Assembly: GCA_965230515.1 (NCBI GenBank)
Contig: OZ246007.1
Span: 868,001-932,000 of the forward strand
Length of the DNA stretch: 64,000 nt
Reading direction: 5' to 3'
DNA from: JAJFKB01 sp965230515
GTDB taxonomy: Bacteria; Pseudomonadota; Gammaproteobacteria; Pseudomonadales; IMCC2047
The position numbers were made by a program, and so were the translations under genes. Below are positions 44,568-53,293 of the stretch, piece after piece; position 1 is the stretch's first letter; the number at the start of each line of letters is the position of its first letter. The notes under the pieces were generated by a model that was not told the origin of the DNA, searched no databases, and saw nothing but the letters and a program-made list of their open reading frames with translations.

Positions 44568-45434
44568 TTACAAGCCTGCCTGTTGCGCCACTTCAGTAGC
44601 AAAATCAACCTCTTCTTTTTCAATCCCCTCACCCACTTCAAAGCGAGTAAATGCCAGAATCTTTGCACCGGCCTTGCTTACCAGTGCGCCGACTTTAGTA
44701 TCCGGGTCTTTTACGAAGGGCTGCTCCACAATGCTAATTTCAGCAAGAAACTTACGCAAACGACCATCAATCATTTTCTCAATGATCTCGGCCGGCTTAC
44801 CGCTATCCTGGGCCTGAGCGGTATAAATATCACGCTCTTTTGCGATTACGTCTTCTGACACATCGTCCGGATTAACCACCATCGGATTAACCGCTGCAAC
44901 ATGCATCGCAACATCTTTGGCCAGTTGAGCATCACCACCTTGCAACGACACCAGCACACCAATACGGTTATTGCCGTGGACGTATGAGCCCACCACACCG
45001 TTTTCTAACGTATACTCCTGCACACGACGCACACTGATGTTCTCACCAATTTTTTGCACCAGCGCCTGGCGGTCATCCTCTAGTCCAGACTCCATCAAAG
45101 TCTCCACATCGGTCTGACGATCGGCAAACGCTTTCGCAACAACCTTGTCCACAAACAACTTGAAGTTATCATCCCGCGCCACGAAATCTGTTTCACTGTT
45201 GACTTCCACGAGCACAGCATAACTGCCATCTTCAGCCACCTGCGTGGCAACGACGCCTTCTGCTGCAGTTCGCGAGGCCTTTTTGGCGGCCTTCATTCCA
45301 CTCGATTTTCTCAGGTGCTCAATTGCTTTGTCGATATCACCATCGTTCTCAGTGAGAGCTTTTTTACAATCCATCATACCGAGCCCGGTACGTTCACGTA
45401 GTTCTTTAACCATCGCGGCTGTTATTGCTGCCAT
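44568..45434 (-). CDS. tsf: Elongation factor Ts
   Basis: This is the nucleotide exchange factor for EF-Tu, 288 residues. The N-terminal UBA-like domain has VKELRERTGLGMMDCKKAL, and the core contains NSETDFVARDDNF and MHVAAVNPMVV. It lies 117 bp after rpsB, separated by an internal terminator-like hairpin. Confidence 0.97.
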   Translation of the reverse strand: MAAITAAMVKELRERTGLGMMDCKKALTENDGDIDKAIEHLRKSSGMKAAKKASRTAAEGVVATQVAEDGSYAVLVEVNSETDFVARDDNFKLFVDKVVAKAFADRQTDVETLMESGLEDDRQALVQKIGENISVRRVQEYTLENGVVGSYVHGNNRIGVLVSLQGGDAQLAKDVAMHVAAVNPMVVNPDDVSEDVIAKERDIYTAQAQDSGKPAEIIEKMIDGRLRKFLAEISIVEQPFVKDPDTKVGALVSKAGAKILAFTRFEVGEGIEKEEVDFATEVAQQAGL

Positions 45435-45466
45435 TTCTAAAATCCTCTAAATCTGGTTCTCAACTT

Positions 45467-45491
45467 AAAAAAAGGGGCGTTTGCCCCTTTT
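45467..45491 (-). terminator. Attenuating terminator between rpsB and tsf
   Basis: On the reverse strand a stem of AAAGGGGC and GCCCCTTT with a four-base loop is followed by seven T. It lies 60 bp after the rpsB stop. It probably lowers tsf, pyrH and frr transcription relative to rpsB. Confidence 0.75.
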
Positions 45492-45551
45492 AACTGCTTA
45501 TAACTTTGTGACTGGGCTTTGTTTATTACAAATTACCCCTGCTGAGTATCT

Positions 45552-46313
45552 CTAGCTTGCGGAAGCTTCCACTTCTCCATCGGATTCCGCTTCGGCCGTC
45601 ACCTCAATAAATTCATCGGTTCCGCTCATGTCAGTTCCGACACCTTCCAGTATCGTGTCGGCAACAGCTTTCACATAAATGCCTATGGAGCGAATCGCAT
45701 CATCATTGCCGGGAATAACATAGTCAACACCATCCGGATCACTGTTGGTATCAACCACACCAATTACAGGAATACCTAGTTTATTGGCTTCATTAACTGC
45801 AATACGTTCATGATCAACATCGACCACAAACAATGCATCAGGCAGACCGCCCATATCTTTAATACCGCCGATACTGCGCTCAAGCTTTTCCATTTCCCGA
45901 GTACGCATTAACTGTTCTTTTTTAGTGATCTGATCAAAGGTGCCGTTTTCTTTCTGTGCCTGCAGATCACGATAACGCTTAATGGATTGGCGAATCGTTT
46001 TGTAGTTAGTGAGCATACCGCCCAACCAACGATGGTGCACGTACGGCATATTGGCGCGTTCTGCTTCATCTTTGATGATTTTGCTCGCAGCTCTTTTTGT
46101 ACCCACGAATAAAATCTTATTCTTGTTTGAAGCAAGCTTTTGTACAAGATCCAACGCCTCATTCAGCGCCGGCACTGTGTGCTCAAGATTAATAATATGA
46201 ATCTTGTTGCGCGCCCCAAAAATAAACGGAGCCATTTTTGGATTCCAGTAACGCGTTTGGTGACCGAAATGCGCACCTGCTTTAAGCAGGTCTCTCATTG
46301 AAACTCTAGACAT
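45552..46313 (-). CDS. rpsB: 30S ribosomal protein S2
   Basis: This 253-residue small-subunit protein has the family start MRDLLKAGAHFGHQTRYWNP, the KRAASKIIKDEAER and HRWLGGMLTNYKT segments, and VVDTNSDPDGVDYVIPGNDD. The C-terminal 25 residues are acidic, as in other gammaproteobacteria. First gene of the large reverse-strand run. Confidence 0.98.
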   Translation of the reverse strand: MSRVSMRDLLKAGAHFGHQTRYWNPKMAPFIFGARNKIHIINLEHTVPALNEALDLVQKLASNKNKILFVGTKRAASKIIKDEAERANMPYVHHRWLGGMLTNYKTIRQSIKRYRDLQAQKENGTFDQITKKEQLMRTREMEKLERSIGGIKDMGGLPDALFVVDVDHERIAVNEANKLGIPVIGVVDTNSDPDGVDYVIPGNDDAIRSIGIYVKAVADTILEGVGTDMSGTDEFIEVTAEAESDGEVEASAS

Positions 46314-46421
46314 AATAACCTTCTTTTAGTTTGGGTTAGGCCTCCACATACCCCTTCTTTCCAACTCACTGTTTTCACAGAAAGCACCCGGAACAAAGTG
46401 ACGGTATATGTGTGATTTAAT

Positions 46422-46440
46422 GGAGCAGATTGACTGCTCC
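46422..46440 (-). promoter_or_regulatory. Hairpin in rpsB leader (candidate S2 autoregulatory element)
   Basis: GGAGCA and TGCTCC form a six-base-pair stem with a seven-base loop, about 110 bp upstream of rpsB inside a predicted 180-nt leader. In E. coli S2 represses its own operon by binding the rpsB leader. The hairpin is a candidate part of such a structure; the match to the Rfam family was not tested. Confidence 0.4.
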
Positions 46441-46499
46441 TGTTTTTGCGCGCGTCAGTTAAACCATTCAACAATGGGCAGCTGTCACGAGCGGGCTGA

Positions 46500-46527
46500 T
46501 TTATACCATAAATAGCTGCCAAGTAAA
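46500..46527 (-). promoter_or_regulatory. Predicted rpsB promoter
   Basis: On the reverse strand TTTACT (46522-46527) and TATAAA (46500-46505) are separated by 16 bp. The start would be near 46493. Confidence 0.5.
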
Positions 46528-46805
46528 AGAGCTCTATCAACAAACTAACGTTATAGCGGGCAGTCAATATCTATTCACAAAATGAAGCTCCAAGTCCATT
46601 TCATAACGTGCACGATTACGATCAAATACTCCGTTGCGAAGACCGCTTATTGCCCGGGCAGACAACCGCATGTCATATACAGATTTCACCTTTTCCAGCC
46701 AACACACCCTGATTTCAAAAAACAGTTATAATCAGCCGCTATTTGTGGTAAAAAGATCGGCCTTTTTACCTTCCCACAACAATATCGATTAATCTTGGTA
46801 GATTT

Positions 46806-47582
46806 ATGAGCATCTCCATCAAGACACCTGATGAAATAGAAAAAATGCGCGTAGCTGGAAAACTTGCTGCCGAAGTGCTGGAAATGATCGAGGACAAAGT
46901 AGTGCCGGGGATCTCAACTGGCGAGCTTGATCGTATTTGTCATGATTATATAACCAACCACCAGCAGGCCATACCGGCACCTCTCAATTATAAGGGGTTC
47001 CCGAAATCCATCTGCACATCTGTCAATCAGGTCGTATGTCATGGCATACCTAGCGATAAGAAAATACTAAAACAGGGTGACATTGTTAATATTGACATCA
47101 CTGTTATCAAAGACGGCTATCACGGCGATACCAGCAAGATGTTTTTTGTAGGCAAGAGATTACCGCATGCACAAAGACTGGTTCAAGTCACCCAGGAGTG
47201 TTTGTACAAAGGTATTGCATTGGTCAGGCCGGGCACTTATCTCGGGGATATTGGCCATACCATACAAAACTACGCGCAAAACCATCACTATTCAGTGGTG
47301 CGTGAATACTGTGGCCACGGGATCGGTAAAAATTTCCACGAAGATCCGCAGGTACTGCACTACGGTAGACCAAAAACCGGCATCCAGCTTGCGGCAGGCA
47401 TGATATTTACCATAGAACCCATGATCAACGCTGGCAAACGTCATGTTAAACTATCATCTCGCGATGGTTGGACAGTGGAAACCTCAGACAAACGACTATC
47501 CGCACAATGGGAACACACCATTTTAGTTACCGAATCCGGTTACGAAGTCCTCACTCGGCGGGGCGAAGAGAAAGACCTATAA
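46806..47582 (+). CDS. map: Methionine aminopeptidase type I
   Basis: This removes the N-terminal Met from nascent proteins. It has 258 residues. The dimetal ligands are visible: Asp in NIDITVIKDGYHGDTS (two), His in GHGIGKNFHEDP, Glu in FTIEPMI and Glu in QWEHTILV. Divergent from rpsB and 9 bp before glnD, as in other gammaproteobacteria. Confidence 0.96.
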   Translation: MSISIKTPDEIEKMRVAGKLAAEVLEMIEDKVVPGISTGELDRICHDYITNHQQAIPAPLNYKGFPKSICTSVNQVVCHGIPSDKKILKQGDIVNIDITVIKDGYHGDTSKMFFVGKRLPHAQRLVQVTQECLYKGIALVRPGTYLGDIGHTIQNYAQNHHYSVVREYCGHGIGKNFHEDPQVLHYGRPKTGIQLAAGMIFTIEPMINAGKRHVKLSSRDGWTVETSDKRLSAQWEHTILVTESGYEVLTRRGEEKDL

Positions 47583-47591
47583 TGGTCCGTT

Positions 47592-50309
47592 ATGATTCCT
47601 GAAACCGAAGACCTGAAATCTGTTCAGTCTGGATTATTTGATGCCGCTGCGTTCGCTCAACAACTTGAACAGTGCGACTCTCCGATTCAGGCATTTAAAG
47701 ATGCGCTTACTGATACTCAGAAAAAACTCGATCAGCATTTTTGCGACGGCACTCCCACCCGTTTGCTGATCTATGCCCGGGCCTGGTTTATCGATCAGAT
47801 TTTACTGATGGCATGGCAAAAATTTCCGTTTAGAAAGAAGGATCTCGGACTTATAGCCGTGGGCGGATATGGCCGAGGTGAACTACACCCGCACTCTGAC
47901 ATCGACATTCTCATCCTCTACCGGGGATTCGGCATCAGAAAACAACACCCTCATATAGAAAAATTCATCACATTGCTTTGGGACATCGGGCTAAAAGTCG
48001 GGCATAGCGTACGCTCCCTGCGACAATGTAAGGACGATGCAAGAAGGGATATTACCATCGCGACCAGTTTGATGGAGTCTCGCTCCATAGTCGGCGATCC
48101 TGATCTGCTGGACCAGATGCAGCACAAAGTGGGGCCCAACAAAATTTGGCCAGAGCAACCTTTCTTCACCGCCAAGAGAGAGGAGCAGAAAGCGCGCCAC
48201 AAAAAATTTAACGAACTGGAACATAATCTGGAACCCAACGTAAAAGAGTCTCCAGGCGGGCTTCGTGATATACAGATGATTGCCTGGGTCGCAAAAAGAC
48301 ATTTTGGTGGCAATAATTTACGTGATCTGGTCTCGAACGAATTTCTCAATGAAACCGAATTCGGTCTCCTCAGCGAAGGCCAAAACTACCTTTGGAAAGT
48401 CAGATACGGCCTGCACATGCTGGCGGGAAGAGCGGAGGATCGGCTACTTTTTGATTACCAGGAGCCGCTGGCCAAACTTTTCGGTTTTGTGGATACCGAT
48501 GAATCACTGGCAATCGAACAATTAATGCAGCAGTTTTACCGGGTCGTTTTGCGCACCATGGAGTTAAATGACATGCTGCTGCAGCACTTTGACGAAGCCA
48601 TTCTTCGTGCCAGGGAAAAACCCGTCACCGTTGCCCTGAATACTCGTTTTAAAATCAATAACGGCTATATCGAAGTCACCAACGACCAGGTCTTTAAACG
48701 AACACCCTTTGCGCTGATGGAGATATTCCTGCTGATGGCACAAAACCTGGAGATTCAGGGTGTGCGCGCCTCTACAATCCGTCTCATACGTGACCATAGA
48801 CATTTGATTGACGATGATTTTCGGCAGGATATTCGTAACATCTCAATATTTATGGAGCTGCTGCGCTCACCCAACCGAATGGTCACACAGCTTCAGCGAA
48901 TGCGTCGTTATGCAGTACTCGGACGCTATTTACCGGAATTCGGACGAATCATCGGTAAAATGCAGTACGACCTGTTTCATATCTATACCGTAGATGCACA
49001 CACGCTGTTGCTACTGCAATACCTGCGCCGCATCTATTTGCGAACCGAAAGCGATCGTTTTCCTCTCGCCATTAAAATTATCCGGCAGATACCCAAACTG
49101 GAGCTGCTTTATATAGCAGCCCTTTACCACGACATTGCCAAAGGACGAGGTGGAGACCACTCAGAACTAGGCGCTGTGGACGCACGTAGCTTCTGTCAGC
49201 GGCATCGTCTCAGTGAATGGGATGCTGATCTGGTTGCGTGGCTGGTTGAAAACCACCTGATCATGTCGATTACCGCTCAACGCAAAGACATATCGGATCC
49301 CGACATTATTCAGCAGTTTGCCGAGAAGATGCAGGATCAACTGCATCTGGATTATCTGTTTCTTTTGACAGTTGCAGATATTAACGCGACCAACCCCGAA
49401 CTCTGGACAAGCTGGCGAGCCACATTGATGAGGCAGCTCTATCTGGAAACCAAACGCGCCCTGAGTCGCGGACTGGAAAACCCGATAGACCGAAATAACG
49501 CGATCAACAAGAAGCAGTGTCAGGCACTTGCCCTGCTCTCTTTTAATCCCGTCGTGGTTGAATCACTATGGCAGCAACTTGGGGATGAGTATTTTATCCA
49601 GCACTCACATGATGATATTGCCTGGCACACACAGGCAATACTGGAGCATACCGAGCCTGGCACGCCTCTGGTGATGATTAAGGATTTAAATCTTCAGGAC
49701 CGTGTAGGTGGCACCCAGATTTTCATCTACTCACAAACAGGGCACCACCTTTTCGCAACAACGGCAGCCATTTTAGAGCAACTTGAATTAAATATTGTTG
49801 ATGCCAGAATCAGCACTTCACCGCAGAACTTCAACCTCAACTCCTACATTGTTCTGGAGGAAAACGGACAACCAATTGGAGATAACCAGCTAAGACTGGA
49901 AAGGATAAAAGCAAACCTCGTTGAAGCTCTGCAACATCCAAAAGATCTACCGGCAATTATAAAACGCCATACACCGCGCAGACTGCAACATTTTACTATG
50001 CCAACCGAAGTGCACATCTATTCGGACAATATTCTTAACTGCACCGTGATAGAGGTGGTCACCCCTGACAGGCCCGGTCTGCTGGCACGAATAGGACGTA
50101 TCCTTTTAGAGAATAATCTGATTTTACAAAAGGCGAAAATCACGACGTTGGGCGAGCGTGTTGAGGATGTATTTTTTGTCACAACGGAAGATATGGAGGC
50201 CATCGTCAACGCAAAGTTATGCCGCAAAATAGAAAATGAAATATGTAGCCAGCTGGATCAGTGGGCACAACATGAATCGGGCGCCACCAACTCTATGACT
50301 GTTATTTAG
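47592..50309 (+). CDS. glnD: PII uridylyltransferase/uridylyl-removing enzyme
   Basis: This bifunctional nitrogen sensor of 905 residues modifies PII proteins according to glutamine level. The order is a nucleotidyltransferase domain with GGYGRGELHPHSDIDILIL (residues about 94-112), a central helical part, an HD domain with ALYHDIAKGRGGDHSELG near 515, and two C-terminal ACT domains (about 710 and 820, the second beginning NCTVIEVVTPDRPGLL). All elements are intact. Confidence 0.96.
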   Translation: MIPETEDLKSVQSGLFDAAAFAQQLEQCDSPIQAFKDALTDTQKKLDQHFCDGTPTRLLIYARAWFIDQILLMAWQKFPFRKKDLGLIAVGGYGRGELHPHSDIDILILYRGFGIRKQHPHIEKFITLLWDIGLKVGHSVRSLRQCKDDARRDITIATSLMESRSIVGDPDLLDQMQHKVGPNKIWPEQPFFTAKREEQKARHKKFNELEHNLEPNVKESPGGLRDIQMIAWVAKRHFGGNNLRDLVSNEFLNETEFGLLSEGQNYLWKVRYGLHMLAGRAEDRLLFDYQEPLAKLFGFVDTDESLAIEQLMQQFYRVVLRTMELNDMLLQHFDEAILRAREKPVTVALNTRFKINNGYIEVTNDQVFKRTPFALMEIFLLMAQNLEIQGVRASTIRLIRDHRHLIDDDFRQDIRNISIFMELLRSPNRMVTQLQRMRRYAVLGRYLPEFGRIIGKMQYDLFHIYTVDAHTLLLLQYLRRIYLRTESDRFPLAIKIIRQIPKLELLYIAALYHDIAKGRGGDHSELGAVDARSFCQRHRLSEWDADLVAWLVENHLIMSITAQRKDISDPDIIQQFAEKMQDQLHLDYLFLLTVADINATNPELWTSWRATLMRQLYLETKRALSRGLENPIDRNNAINKKQCQALALLSFNPVVVESLWQQLGDEYFIQHSHDDIAWHTQAILEHTEPGTPLVMIKDLNLQDRVGGTQIFIYSQTGHHLFATTAAILEQLELNIVDARISTSPQNFNLNSYIVLEENGQPIGDNQLRLERIKANLVEALQHPKDLPAIIKRHTPRRLQHFTMPTEVHIYSDNILNCTVIEVVTPDRPGLLARIGRILLENNLILQKAKITTLGERVEDVFFVTTEDMEAIVNAKLCRKIENEICSQLDQWAQHESGATNSMTVI

Positions 50310-50319
50310 GAGCTATTGC

Positions 50320-50664
50320 ATGACCAAACTCTATGGAATAAAAAACTGCGATACCATCAGAAAAGCAAAAAACTGGTTAGCCGCCTCAGAAATAGATTAT
50401 CAGTTTCACGATTACCGTACTGACGGACTTGACCAAGACCAGTTACAGAAGTGGTGCGATCAGTTGGGCTGGGAAATACTGATCAACCGGCGCGGAACTA
50501 CCTGGCGAAAACTACCCGAAGAGGCAAAATCGGAGTTGAATGAGAAAAAGGCAATCGATCTGATGCTGGCAAATCCCGCCATGATCAAACGGCCATTGCT
50601 GGAAACCGGAAAAGATACAATTATTGGGTTTAACCCCTCTGAATATGAACGTTTATTAGGATAG
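50320..50664 (+). CDS. YffB/ArsC-family thioredoxin-fold protein
   Basis: This is a 114-residue ArsC-like protein with the start LYGIKNCDTIRKAKNWL, where one Cys stands where arsenate reductase has its active Cys, and the INRRGTTWRKL and KRPLLETG segments. The YffB branch is associated with the dapD/dapE neighbourhood and is probably a glutathione-dependent reductase of unknown substrate rather than a true arsenate reductase. Confidence 0.88.
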   Translation: MTKLYGIKNCDTIRKAKNWLAASEIDYQFHDYRTDGLDQDQLQKWCDQLGWEILINRRGTTWRKLPEEAKSELNEKKAIDLMLANPAMIKRPLLETGKDTIIGFNPSEYERLLG

Positions 50665-50682
50665 CAATACAAGAGGTCTATT

Positions 50683-51723
50683 ATGAGTAATCAACACATT
50701 TTTAGCTACGCAATCGGCGTTGGCACTAAAAGCAAGTCCGGCGATTGGTTGGAGGTATATTACCCTCAACCGGTTTTGCAGCCAAATGAAGAGCAGATAA
50801 CAGCTGTTAGCGCAGCTCTCGACTACAATGGCGAAAATTGTTCGCTAGAGCCCACCGACCAACAACTGGGCGAACTGGCTATCAAGTTGTCCGCCATAGG
50901 TAACAACGATGACGCCACACTGTGCGAGCAGTTGCAGCAAAGTAATCAGGCTGCAGTTATTACCGTACTGGCTGAAGACAAGACCCCAACAACCGTACCA
51001 GAGGTTTATCTTAAGCTACATCTGCTGTCACATCGTCTGGTCAAACCACACGAAACAGACCTGAGCGGAATGTTCGCAGTTTTACCGAACGTAGCCTGGA
51101 CTGACAAAGGCGCTATCGCCCTCGACGAATTACCAGAACGGCAATTATCGGCCCGGCTGAATGGCGAGATCATAGAAGTTATGTCCGTGGACAAATTTCC
51201 GAAAATGGCCAACTATGTGATGCCAACCGGCGTGCGCGTCGCAGACACTGACAGGGTTCGGCTGGGTGCCTATCTCGGTGAGGGCACTACGGTCATGCAC
51301 GAGGGTTTTGTTAATTTCAATGCAGGCACGCTAGGCACCAGCATGGTGGAAGGACGCATATCTGCAGGCGTAGTGGTCGGCCAGGGAAGCGATTTGGGTG
51401 GTGGCTGCAGCACGATGGGCACGCTTTCCGGCGGCAACAATGTGATTATATCGGTAGGGGATGAGTGCCTCATCGGTGCCAATGCCGGTATCGGAATTCC
51501 CCTCGGTGACCGGTGCACTGTGGAAGCAGGGCTTTATCTGACCGCAGGGTCAAAGGTCACGTTACTGGATGAAAACAACCAGGAAATTCAGCACATAAAG
51601 GCTCGTGATCTCGCCGGAAAATCCGATCTGTTAATTCGTCGCAATTCCCAAACAGGGCGGATCGAATGCAAGAGCAATAAATCAGCAATCGCACTCAATG
51701 AGGAGTTACACGCCAACAATTAA
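50683..51723 (+). CDS. dapD: Tetrahydrodipicolinate N-succinyltransferase
   Basis: This succinylates tetrahydrodipicolinate in the lysine and diaminopimelate pathway. It is the longer (346-residue) form of DapD found in Pseudomonas and relatives. The hexapeptide beta-helix core is seen from VMPTGVRVADTDRVRLGAYL through GGGCSTMGTLSGGNNVIIS. It is in the same strand and run as glnD and yffB. dapE lies 1.6 kb further. Confidence 0.94.
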   Translation: MSNQHIFSYAIGVGTKSKSGDWLEVYYPQPVLQPNEEQITAVSAALDYNGENCSLEPTDQQLGELAIKLSAIGNNDDATLCEQLQQSNQAAVITVLAEDKTPTTVPEVYLKLHLLSHRLVKPHETDLSGMFAVLPNVAWTDKGAIALDELPERQLSARLNGEIIEVMSVDKFPKMANYVMPTGVRVADTDRVRLGAYLGEGTTVMHEGFVNFNAGTLGTSMVEGRISAGVVVGQGSDLGGGCSTMGTLSGGNNVIISVGDECLIGANAGIGIPLGDRCTVEAGLYLTAGSKVTLLDENNQEIQHIKARDLAGKSDLLIRRNSQTGRIECKSNKSAIALNEELHANN

Positions 51724-51729
51724 GTGTTC

Positions 51730-51761
51730 AATGAGGGGCAGGTTCAGACCAGCCCCTCATT
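51730..51761. terminator. Hairpin after dapD, convergent terminator
   Basis: A perfect 10-bp stem AATGAGGGGC and GCCCCTCATT with a 12-base loop begins seven bases after the dapD stop and faces the next reverse-strand gene. A long T-run is lacking, so it is a probable bidirectional terminator. Confidence 0.65.
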
Positions 51762-51803
51762 AACACCATCTCAAGCGTCAGCAGAGAATCCGCAACTAAT
51801 TCA

Positions 51804-52469
51804 TTAACTTCGCGCGCGGGTTTTTGATCCCGAAAATGTCAGCATGCCAATAGCTGCCAGCATCAACAGTAGTGTGCTCGGGATCGAAATTTCACCCGTC
51901 CCGGCAGGCAAAAACCGCTGCTGAGCGTTGATCGCGCCAAAACTGCTCAATGCAGGGGCGTTCCAGATAAAATCAGAAGCTTGCTGCCCGGCACCCCCAA
52001 GCTGAAGCGATAGTCCGACTGCAGTACCTGGTTTCTCAGCGACCCCTATATCGACGCTATTCATACCCTCTGCCACACCCGCAGATGCGACAAACTGGCC
52101 TTCATAACTTAAGAACTGCACCACCTCACTGATCGCATTTACCAGGGCAATGCCATCAGGAGCACCGTTTTGCAAGCCGGAAATTCCAAACGTAGCAACC
52201 CCAAACCCGTTCGATAGATCTTCGATCACTCCAGACAAAGACCTGGAAAGATAAGGCCTGCCATTGCTGCCATTATAAAAAAACAACTGCCAACCAGATA
52301 AATCTGTACCGGCCGGACCCGCCAGCTCGACCCCTTCCTCCTGGTCGGCACCGCTATTGTCGTAATGAAGTTCATTGATGAATACAGGCGTAGCCTGAAC
52401 GCCAGCCACGCAAAAGAGACTGAGCGAAAAACCCAGCAATAAAACCTTAACAGAGAAAAATACTCGCAT
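51804..52469 (-). CDS. Lamin-tail-domain secreted protein with CTERM-like anchor
   Basis: This is a 221-residue exported protein. The signal peptide is residues 1 to about 26 (VLLLGFSLSLFCVAGVQA). A lamin tail domain follows, starting PVFINELHYDNSGADQEEGVEL and including DLSGWQLFFYNGSNG. The C-terminus is a sorting signal: IPST, a hydrophobic stretch (LLLMLAAIGMLTF) and a basic tail (SGSKTRARS), like PEP-CTERM. It is probably a secreted or surface-attached matrix protein. It has no linked exosortase here. Confidence 0.85.
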   Translation of the reverse strand: MRVFFSVKVLLLGFSLSLFCVAGVQATPVFINELHYDNSGADQEEGVELAGPAGTDLSGWQLFFYNGSNGRPYLSRSLSGVIEDLSNGFGVATFGISGLQNGAPDGIALVNAISEVVQFLSYEGQFVASAGVAEGMNSVDIGVAEKPGTAVGLSLQLGGAGQQASDFIWNAPALSSFGAINAQQRFLPAGTGEISIPSTLLLMLAAIGMLTFSGSKTRARS

Positions 52470-52584
52470 GAAAACCTCCTTGTATGAATCGATCTATATC
52501 CGCCTTCAATCCGATGAAAGCGCATTCACTATAAAACGTCTTTCGAAGAAAGTAAATCCAACCACTGACCAATTAGGTCATGAA

Positions 52585-52735
52585 TAGCCCGTTTTGATTT
52601 TTAAGCCGACTACTTAGAAAAATCTCACCCTCTGGTAGGCACAGAACCCCGGGAATCCCCTCTCCCTCCGGAAGCACCCAAGGGCATCATAAAGGGCTAG
52701 GGTGAGGGTAAATCAAAATCGTCTCACCCTGGTCT
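52585..52735. repeat. Degenerate inverted-repeat intergenic element
   Basis: Short matching ends GTTTTGATTT (near 52590) and AAATCAAAATC (near 52710) flank CTCACCCTC and AGGGTGAGGG, with further C/G-rich arms (CCCCTCTCCCTCC). The pattern is like the widespread extragenic palindromic elements of proteobacteria. No copy elsewhere in the window was found by eye. Confidence 0.4.
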
Positions 52736-52763
52736 TCCCCCTTTGATTATGTTTAATTTCATT

Positions 52764-53069
52764 CTATTCCCTGTGTTCTTTAACTGCTTCGTCCCAGCAA
52801 TAGATGCCAAGACCTATGCCGCATATCGAAACAATTACCAAGTCTTTTATGAGGTTTTGCAGGCCATAGTTAGGAATGTTTGATTCTCCCAATACCGTAG
52901 CCGCAGCAATTGTGATAGAAGAAATACCTATTCCCAATACAGCTCCATATAAGAAAGAGCGGTTTGATGAATAATTGCGCTTGGCACAGACCGAGCTAAA
53001 CCAGCTTGCTATGAATATAGCAAACATGGCTGTAACAAACGAACCAACTATTCCTACCTCATCACCCAT
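52764..53069 (-). CDS. Small membrane protein of unknown function
   Basis: This 101-residue protein has three likely membrane segments: VGSFVTAMFAIFIASWFS, FLYGAVLGIGISSITIAAA and VIVSICGIGLGIYCW, with short charged loops. No known family was recognised. It is isolated, between repeat-like sequences on both sides, so it may be an accessory gene. Confidence 0.55.
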   Translation of the reverse strand: MGDEVGIVGSFVTAMFAIFIASWFSSVCAKRNYSSNRSFLYGAVLGIGISSITIAAATVLGESNIPNYGLQNLIKDLVIVSICGIGLGIYCWDEAVKEHRE

Positions 53070-53112
53070 ATTAAATTTTTCGTTTCTCCAATTGTACTAC
53101 TAGCTGAGATCA

Positions 53113-53160
53113 AAGGGGCAAGGTCGATTTACGGAAAGTCTGTTCTGACCCCACTTTTCA
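53113..53160. repeat. REP-like extragenic sequence
   Basis: GGGG (53118) and GACCCC (53148) delimit an imperfect palindrome with TCTGTTCTGACCCC followed by ACTTTT. Sequences of the form AAAAGTGGGGTCAGA are typical of REP elements mobilised by RAYT transposases. No RAYT gene is in the window. Confidence 0.35.
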
Positions 53161-53293
53161 CTTTTCCTTTTCAAAAACACCCGACAGCAATAAAACCAAC
53201 AGCACTCCAGTTCTTTATCAGCACATCGCTGGATTCCCTTTGAGATGAACAGTTAACTAGGTTACAGTTAGGCCAAAATATCCATCATCATTA

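Larger units (their letters stand above)
46314..46805. promoter_or_regulatory. Divergent regulatory region between rpsB and map
   Basis: This 492-bp gap holds the rpsB promoter and long leader on the reverse strand and the map promoter on the forward strand. The rpsB promoter candidate is at 46500-46527. A TATAAT at 46727-46732 could be the map -10 box, without a good -35 partner. Confidence 0.5.

Noticed and set aside
46295..46567. 90-codon reverse frame upstream of rpsB
   Set aside because: It overlaps the rpsB start, the leader hairpin and the predicted promoter. No protein family features.
50320..50664. Arsenate reductase (ArsC) call for the yffB gene
   Set aside because: No other arsenic genes are nearby, and the dapD/dapE context points to the YffB branch with different chemistry.
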